Origin: Paenibacillus agricola
GTDB taxonomy: Bacteria; Bacillota; Bacilli; Paenibacillales; NBRC-103111
Assembly: GCF_011440305.1 (NCBI RefSeq)
Contig: NZ_JAAOIW010000004.1
Location: 1-64,000 of the forward strand
Length of the DNA stretch: 64,000 nucleotides
Direction of reading: 5' to 3'
The translations under genes and the position numbers were made by a program. Each line of letters begins with the position of its first letter. Position 1 is the first letter of the stretch. Under the pieces are notes generated by a model that was not told the origin of the DNA, did not search any database, and saw only the letters and a list, made by a program, of their open reading frames with translations. Positions 60,203 to 64,000 of the stretch are shown in pieces.

Positions 60203-60385
60203 AATGGCAGTCCTCCGTTGTCGTGTAACTTCCACTGAAACCTCTAGCTTCCAGCTTCATAGCACTGCATCCTAGGTGCCAGTGTCGAGACAAAATTGGT
60301 GGCATTCCAGTTTTTATAACGTATTCGGGTTTATGCTTAAAATCACGGTTATCGCCTATTTTTGAATAAATGGACGTTTTCCCCC

Positions 60386-60670
60386 TTAAGAATGTAAGGA
60401 ATCCGTTCCGAACCTTTTTACAGATTTAATGCGAGCACGTTCGATTTCAACCTCGCGATTGCGTGGATCGGCGTTGGTAACCAGTGAATCCAGCAAGGTT
60501 CGGGCAACCAGCGCGACTTCTTCAATCGCACGGTTAAACGCAGCCTCGTTCGCTTTTGAAGGCTGTGTGAAGCCAGACAGCTTTCTGACGAATTGCAGCG
60601 AAGCCGCCTGAACCTCTTCATCGGTCGCTGTCGGTTCAAAGTTAAATAATGTCTTTATATTTCGGCACAT
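60386..60670 (-). CDS. DUF2277 family protein
   Basis: 94 aa. It begins MCRNIKTLFNFEPTATDEEVQAASLQFVRKLSGFTQPSKANEAAF and ends with a basic helix, the typical DUF2277 sequence. Small, helical, cytosolic, unknown function. AGGAG precedes the ATG by 6-7 bases. It is a lone minus-strand gene. Confidence 0.85.
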   Translation of the reverse strand: MCRNIKTLFNFEPTATDEEVQAASLQFVRKLSGFTQPSKANEAAFNRAIEEVALVARTLLDSLVTNADPRNREVEIERARIKSVKRFGTDSLHS

Positions 60671-60736
60671 GACGTTTCTCCTTTTAGATACATTTATTTT
60701 AATAATAACGTAATAGCGATAACAATAAAACCAAAA

Positions 60737-60760
60737 ACCCCCGAATTGGGATTCGAGGGC
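60737..60760 (-). terminator. Intrinsic terminator of the VOC gene
   Basis: CCCGAAT/ATTCGAGGG stem (60737-60760) with a 4-base loop; the minus strand continues TTTTTGGTTTT. It follows the stop at 60794. Confidence 0.75.
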
Positions 60761-60793
60761 TCTTACATATATTTTTAAATCACATTGGTATGC

Positions 60794-61209
60794 TCATTCT
60801 TGAATTATCGCGCTCTCGTCCATATGCATGATTTCCCATAGATGTCCGTCTACGTCCTGAAAGCTCCATTGGTACATAAAGCCGTGGTCCATTGGTTCAC
60901 TGGAAGCCTTGCCGCCAGCGGCTAATGCTTTATTGACCAGCTCGTTCACTTTTTCCTTGCTTTCAGCAGAAATGGCGATAATAACCTCTGTAGTTTTAGC
61001 AGAATCAGCAATTTCTTTGTTAGTGAAGCCTTTAAAGAACTCCTCAACCAGCAGCATCACGAATATATGCTCACTAATAATCATACATGTTGCATTTTCA
61101 TCGGTAAACTGGGGTTTAATTCAAAACCAATGGCCGTAAAAAATTCGACGGATTTATTCAAATCTTTTACAGGTAAATTAACAAAAATCTTATCTGCCTG
61201 AACGCCCAT
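60794..61209 (-). pseudogene. VOC-superfamily glyoxalase-like gene, frameshifted at a C-run
   Basis: From ATG 61209 (SD GAGGTGA) the frame reads GVQADKIFVNLPVKDLNKSVEFFTAIGFELNP and then drifts to a stop. Another frame continues QFTDENATCMIISEHIFVMLLVEEFFKGF, KTTEVIIAISAESKEKVNELVNKALAAGGKA and GFMYQWSFQDVDGHLWEIMHMDES, the usual end of these proteins. The break is at a run of four G on the plus strand (61111-61114); five would restore the frame. So this is either a homopolymer slip (phase-variable or mutated) or a sequencing error. Intact length would be about 138 aa. Confidence 0.8.
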
Positions 61210-61335
61210 TCATCGATCACCTCAAAGTTAGAATATCATGCACGTGGAATGCTTGTCTTTCTTAAGCACTTCCTTAGTATAGCATCTACTTGAGGCTGGG
61301 ATTTCTTATCGATTGCTATCTTTATTCAAATAGCT

Positions 61336-61510
61336 TCAGCCCACCGCTGCCCGCGTTCGTTGCAAGGCAGCATCCATATGGAGCACCTGCTTAGCCAAGC
61401 CTTCGATTCGTTCGATGACGTAAGGATCGACAATTTCATTATTACCTTTAAAATGGTCCTATGCGCATATACATAATCCAAAACGGTATAGGCTCGGAAG
61501 TAGCGACGGC
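61336..61510 (-). pseudogene. Fragment of an unrecognised gene
   Basis: The minus strand reads FRAYTVLDYVYAHRTILK, then, after a one-base shift near TTTTAAAGG, NNEIVDPYVIERIEGLAKQVLHMDAALQRTRAAVG to a stop at 61336. The composition looks coding, and there is no start. It follows the spermidine-synthase-like gene in the same direction and may be the end of a truncated gene. No family recognised. Confidence 0.35.
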
Positions 61511-61534
61511 TTCCTCGAATTTTGATTTATGACT

Positions 61535-62287
61535 CTACTTAATGGGTTGGGTGTCTCTAATGATATGTCCCTGCCCTAATTCGATTTCATAAAAGCCAGC
61601 CATCTCCCGGGCCTGCCATTGGATAGGTGTATGACTACCCATTACAATAATGTTGCGTATGTCAGCCGCGCTCTCTGATGGCAGCATGAAAGCTTTAGAG
61701 AAAGCATAAATTTCTCTCAGTGTAGTATGAATGGCATTTACCAGCTTATCGTTGTGGGCTTTTCCCATCAGATTCATAATAAGGGCTCCCTGCTTGGATA
61801 GCTTTTGGTGGGTCATTGTGAAAAACTCCAAGGAAGTTAGATGCAACGGGGTTCCCTTTTTCGTGAAGGCGTCCAAAATGATATAATCTAACGTTTGACC
61901 AGCCTCGTTCGCGAGCAGCTCGCGTCCGTCTCCGACCCTTATATTATCCATATCATAATTGAAATAAGACCTGCTTAGCTCCACTACCTTCGCGTCAATT
62001 TCCGCTACGGTAAACCGCTTTTTGGGGTAATGGCCGGCAATCGTCCCAATTCCATGCCCAATGATAAATACCCGCTCGAATGTAGGGGCATGGTTATCCA
62101 TCAAGTGGATAATTGCCCGAGGATACTCTAACACAATGCGTTTCGGATGGTTTAGGTCCATTGCACCTTGCACCGCATGATCGGAAAATTGCAAAAAGCG
62201 AAATTTTCCTTGCTCCCCATAAAGCTGAGTAGCCTCATATACGGAAATCTCATCATGGATGCTGGACTCTGCCGCTAATAAATACAA
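61535..62287 (-). CDS. Spermidine synthase-like methyltransferase-fold protein
   Basis: 250 aa. It contains the glycine loop FIIGHGIGTIAGHYPKKRFTVAEIDAKVVELSRSYF, the acid pair VGDGRELLANE and YIILDAFTKKGTPLHLTSLEFF, as in spermidine synthase (SpeE) and its relatives. The N-terminal beta domain of SpeE is short. The start TTG at 62287 has GGGG 9 bases upstream. It lies 35 bases downstream of an AraC gene and is probably in its operon. Many such short SpeE-fold proteins are not true aminopropyltransferases, so the substrate is open. Confidence 0.75.
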   Translation of the reverse strand: MYLLAAESSIHDEISVYEATQLYGEQGKFRFLQFSDHAVQGAMDLNHPKRIVLEYPRAIIHLMDNHAPTFERVFIIGHGIGTIAGHYPKKRFTVAEIDAKVVELSRSYFNYDMDNIRVGDGRELLANEAGQTLDYIILDAFTKKGTPLHLTSLEFFTMTHQKLSKQGALIMNLMGKAHNDKLVNAIHTTLREIYAFSKAFMLPSESAADIRNIIVMGSHTPIQWQAREMAGFYEIELGQGHIIRDTQPIK

Positions 62288-62322
62288 ATCGTCGATCCCC
62301 TTTAGACTTCATTATGTAGGCG

Positions 62323-63117
62323 TTACCTGCTGCTGGACTGAACAACACGTTGGAGGAAGTTATTCATTAAAAAAGACAAAGAAATAAGAATGGGAGGGTC
62401 ATCCTCTCGAGGCGTATAAAGCATCACCTGCTGGTAAGGGACAGCAGTATGAGGCAAGACTGTGATCGGCTCCTTCGACCTTGTACGCAAGGTCCTCTGT
62501 GGAAGCAAAAAATCGATTGCCTGTGTTCCCCACGACACCGATGTAGCCATTAGGTAATAAGTGCCTGGTTTGACGCCCGTCAAACCGAAATAACCCAAGG
62601 AAGAAACCAATGTTCCATAAAGGGGCATTCCTTCAGGAATCGGTTTGGCGAACAAGCCGATCAGGATAACCCCTTCGAATGGAACCTCAGCTCGAATGGT
62701 GCCTTGGATGGTTTCAGCCTGATTGAGGATAGGATAAGTACGCTCCCAACTTTCAAGTTTCATCAACGAGTGTAAATGGCTGTCAGCTTGCAGCTTGGAG
62801 TTGCGAAAATCGGATGGCGTTACGCCCACCCGTTCAGAGAATCGTGTGGTAAAGGTGCCCAGGCTTTGCTGCCCAATTTCCAGCCCGATATCGCGGACAC
62901 TTAAATTGGTTTGCAGCAAAAGTTCCTTCGCTTTTTGCAATCGAAGAGACGACACATAATATAACGGAGAGAGCCCGATTCGTTCCTTGAATATCCGTGC
63001 AAAATGATAAGGGCTATAGCCTGCATAATCTGCCAATCGGGAAAGCAGCAGCGGTTCATATAGGTATTGATGAATGTATGTAATGACGCCGTCTATTTCT
63101 GCATACCGTTCAGTCAA
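62323..63117 (-). CDS. AraC-family regulator with C-terminal ligand-like domain
   Basis: 264 aa. The HTH is N-terminal: EPLLLSRLADYAGYSPYHFARIFKERIGLSPLYYVSSLRLQKAKELLLQTNLSVRDIGLEIGQQSLGTFTTRFSERVGVTPSDFR. The rest (GTIRAEVPFEGVILIGLFAKPIP, TSVSWGTQAIDFLLP) resembles a GyrI-like or other small ligand domain. The start TTG 63117 is preferred because TAGGTGG lies 6 bases upstream; the long extension to 63180 has its site overlapping the ATG. It likely controls the SpeE-like gene. Confidence 0.78.
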   Translation of the reverse strand: MTERYAEIDGVITYIHQYLYEPLLLSRLADYAGYSPYHFARIFKERIGLSPLYYVSSLRLQKAKELLLQTNLSVRDIGLEIGQQSLGTFTTRFSERVGVTPSDFRNSKLQADSHLHSLMKLESWERTYPILNQAETIQGTIRAEVPFEGVILIGLFAKPIPEGMPLYGTLVSSLGYFGLTGVKPGTYYLMATSVSWGTQAIDFLLPQRTLRTRSKEPITVLPHTAVPYQQVMLYTPREDDPPILISLSFLMNNFLQRVVQSSSR

Positions 63118-63288
63118 CGTTTTCCACCTACCTTCACAATAGGATACAGAACAATAGTTCGCATTAATTCTACCACACATTTCCTTTTTTTGAAATGGGA
63201 CAAGTTGAATTGCTTTGTTAGGTAATCTCCTGCGGTGGAGCGAGGACGGGTAAAGGTGTATGGGATTCCAGCTGTTTGCTCAAAGATA

Positions 63289-63330
63289 AAAACGACCTTT
63301 TCCGCTCATTCCGCGGTTAAAGGTCGTTTT
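63289..63330. terminator. Bidirectional terminator of the kinase gene
   Basis: AAAACGACCTTT (63289-63300) and AAAGGTCGTTTT (63319-63330) form a 12-bp stem with an inner CCGC/GCGG pairing; T-runs follow on the minus strand. Confidence 0.85.
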
Positions 63331-63403
63331 CACTGTAAGGAATATACAACAAAGCAAGTTAGAAGCTTTACAACAAAGCTCCTTCTGGATAGTCTACAGT
63401 TTT

Positions 63404-64000
63404 TCACAGCAGTATAACTATCGAAGTCCCAGTTCCTTCCTCAGACTCGATGCTTAATGTCCCGCCATGCCTTTCTACAATATTCAAACAGACAGTTAAG
63501 CCGAGCCCTGTCCCGCTATCTTTTGTTGTATAAAAAGGCTCAAATAGCTGGCTCATTTTATCTGGGGGAATGCCGCAGCCTGTATCGGAAATCCGCAATT
63601 CCACTTTGTCCATCACCCTTCTCGTCTTAACGATAACCTTCCCTCCCGCTTCCATGGCTTCCATCGAGTTTCGCAACAAATTAAGCAGCAGTTGCTTAAT
63701 TTCCTTATCATCCAAAAGTAATTTATGTAGGGTTTCATCAAGACACAACCTCACGTCATGCCCTTTTAAAATAGCTTCTGCAGATATAATCGGATACAGG
63801 GTTTCTATAATTTTATTAAGGCATAGAGATTTCCTTTCGACAGTCCGATTTTTGGAAAGTGCCAGGAAATCGCTAATAATCTCATTAGTTCTGTCGAGCT
63901 CGTCGAGTATGATTTTGAAATAACCTTGATCCGATTCATTTTTTTGGGCCAAAAGCTGGATAAATCCACGGATGGTTGTTAATGGATTTCGGATCTCATG
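63404..64000 (-). CDS. Sensor histidine kinase (partial, runs off right edge)
   Basis: C-terminal 198 residues of a kinase. The phospho-acceptor block HEIRNPLTTIRGFIQLL starts at the last base; the His codon is the window edge. HATPase motifs follow: N-box LLLNLLRNSMEAM, G1 DTGCGIPPDKM, F-box and G2 DSGTGLGL. The sequence resembles sporulation/KinB-type kinases of Bacillota. The sensor part lies beyond the window. An in-frame TTG at 63952 is not the start. Confidence 0.88.
   Translation of the reverse strand, partial: HEIRNPLTTIRGFIQLLAQKNESDQGYFKIILDELDRTNEIISDFLALSKNRTVERKSLCLNKIIETLYPIISAEAILKGHDVRLCLDETLHKLLLDDKEIKQLLLNLLRNSMEAMEAGGKVIVKTRRVMDKVELRISDTGCGIPPDKMSQLFEPFYTTKDSGTGLGLTVCLNIVERHGGTLSIESEEGTGTSIVILL

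Noticed and set aside
60203-60385. T-box leader for the threonine synthase gene
   Set aside because: A GGCACC string is present, but the conserved TGGNACCGCG-type antiterminator and specifier stem are absent.
1-64000. CRISPR arrays, tRNA or rRNA genes, prophage modules
   Set aside because: No regular repeat-spacer array, no tRNA-like cloverleaf and no phage structural genes were recognised anywhere in the window.

Overview
The window reads as a low-to-mid GC, Gram-positive, endospore-forming Bacillota chromosome, most likely Paenibacillus or a close relative. Supporting signs are strong GGAGG-type ribosome-binding sites, frequent TTG/GTG starts, LplABC-type sugar uptake with Gfo/Idh/MocA dehydrogenases and an AraC regulator, a YheC/D-type spore ATP-grasp protein, a bacillithiol-transferase-like DinB protein, membrane-anchored cytochromes c and a BlaI/BlaR pair. 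No rRNA, tRNA, CRISPR array or prophage was seen. Gene identities are from motif recognition, not database search.

Layout. 0-9 kb: right end of an IS3-family element, a RodA/FtsW protein, a CASTOR/POLLUX-like channel, a BadF-type kinase, a TetR/DUF2306 divergent pair, OsmC, a BstA-like protein, and an arsR-doxX-SRPBCC unit. 9-15 kb: a regulator fusing a helix-turn-helix to a periplasmic-binding-like domain, next to an FmdE-like gene preceded by a Fur box, then an oxidoreductase and an ABC-F ATPase. 15-19 kb: a minimal eutABC cluster with no compartment genes, in which eutB (N-terminus) and eutC (C-terminus) look frameshifted. 19-31 kb: metabolic and transporter genes (aldo/keto reductase, methyltransferase, S51 peptidase, Bcr/CflA pump, PadR, PucR, two MFS proteins, glutaminase).

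31-46 kb: a large three-receiver hybrid kinase with CheR; a catabolite-controlled sugar operon (binding protein, two dehydrogenases, two permeases, no ATPase) divergent from its AraC regulator; an MCP; two cytochromes c flanking an orphan response regulator. 46-55 kb: accessory genes, including an acidic serine hydrolase, a BlaI/M56-peptidase pair with two clear operators, IS1182 debris, YmaF, an SLH protein and small NTase/GNAT genes. 55-64 kb: an AT-rich WbsX/methyltransferase pair, a TetR regulator with a probable leaderless transcript, an overlapping panD/ATP-grasp pair, threonine synthase, a frameshifted VOC gene, an AraC/spermidine-synthase-like pair and a sensor kinase running off the right edge.

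Themes. At least six genes carry frameshifts or are remnants (AHSA1 remnant, eutB, eutC, the 48.1-kb gene, IS1182, the VOC gene), which means either real decay or indel errors in the assembly. Two regulators (arsR, tetR) have promoters that place transcription start on the start codon. The most system-like novelty is the panD-ATP-grasp unit: a divergent aspartate decarboxylase, with prolines at positions 74-75, translationally coupled to a ligase-fold protein.
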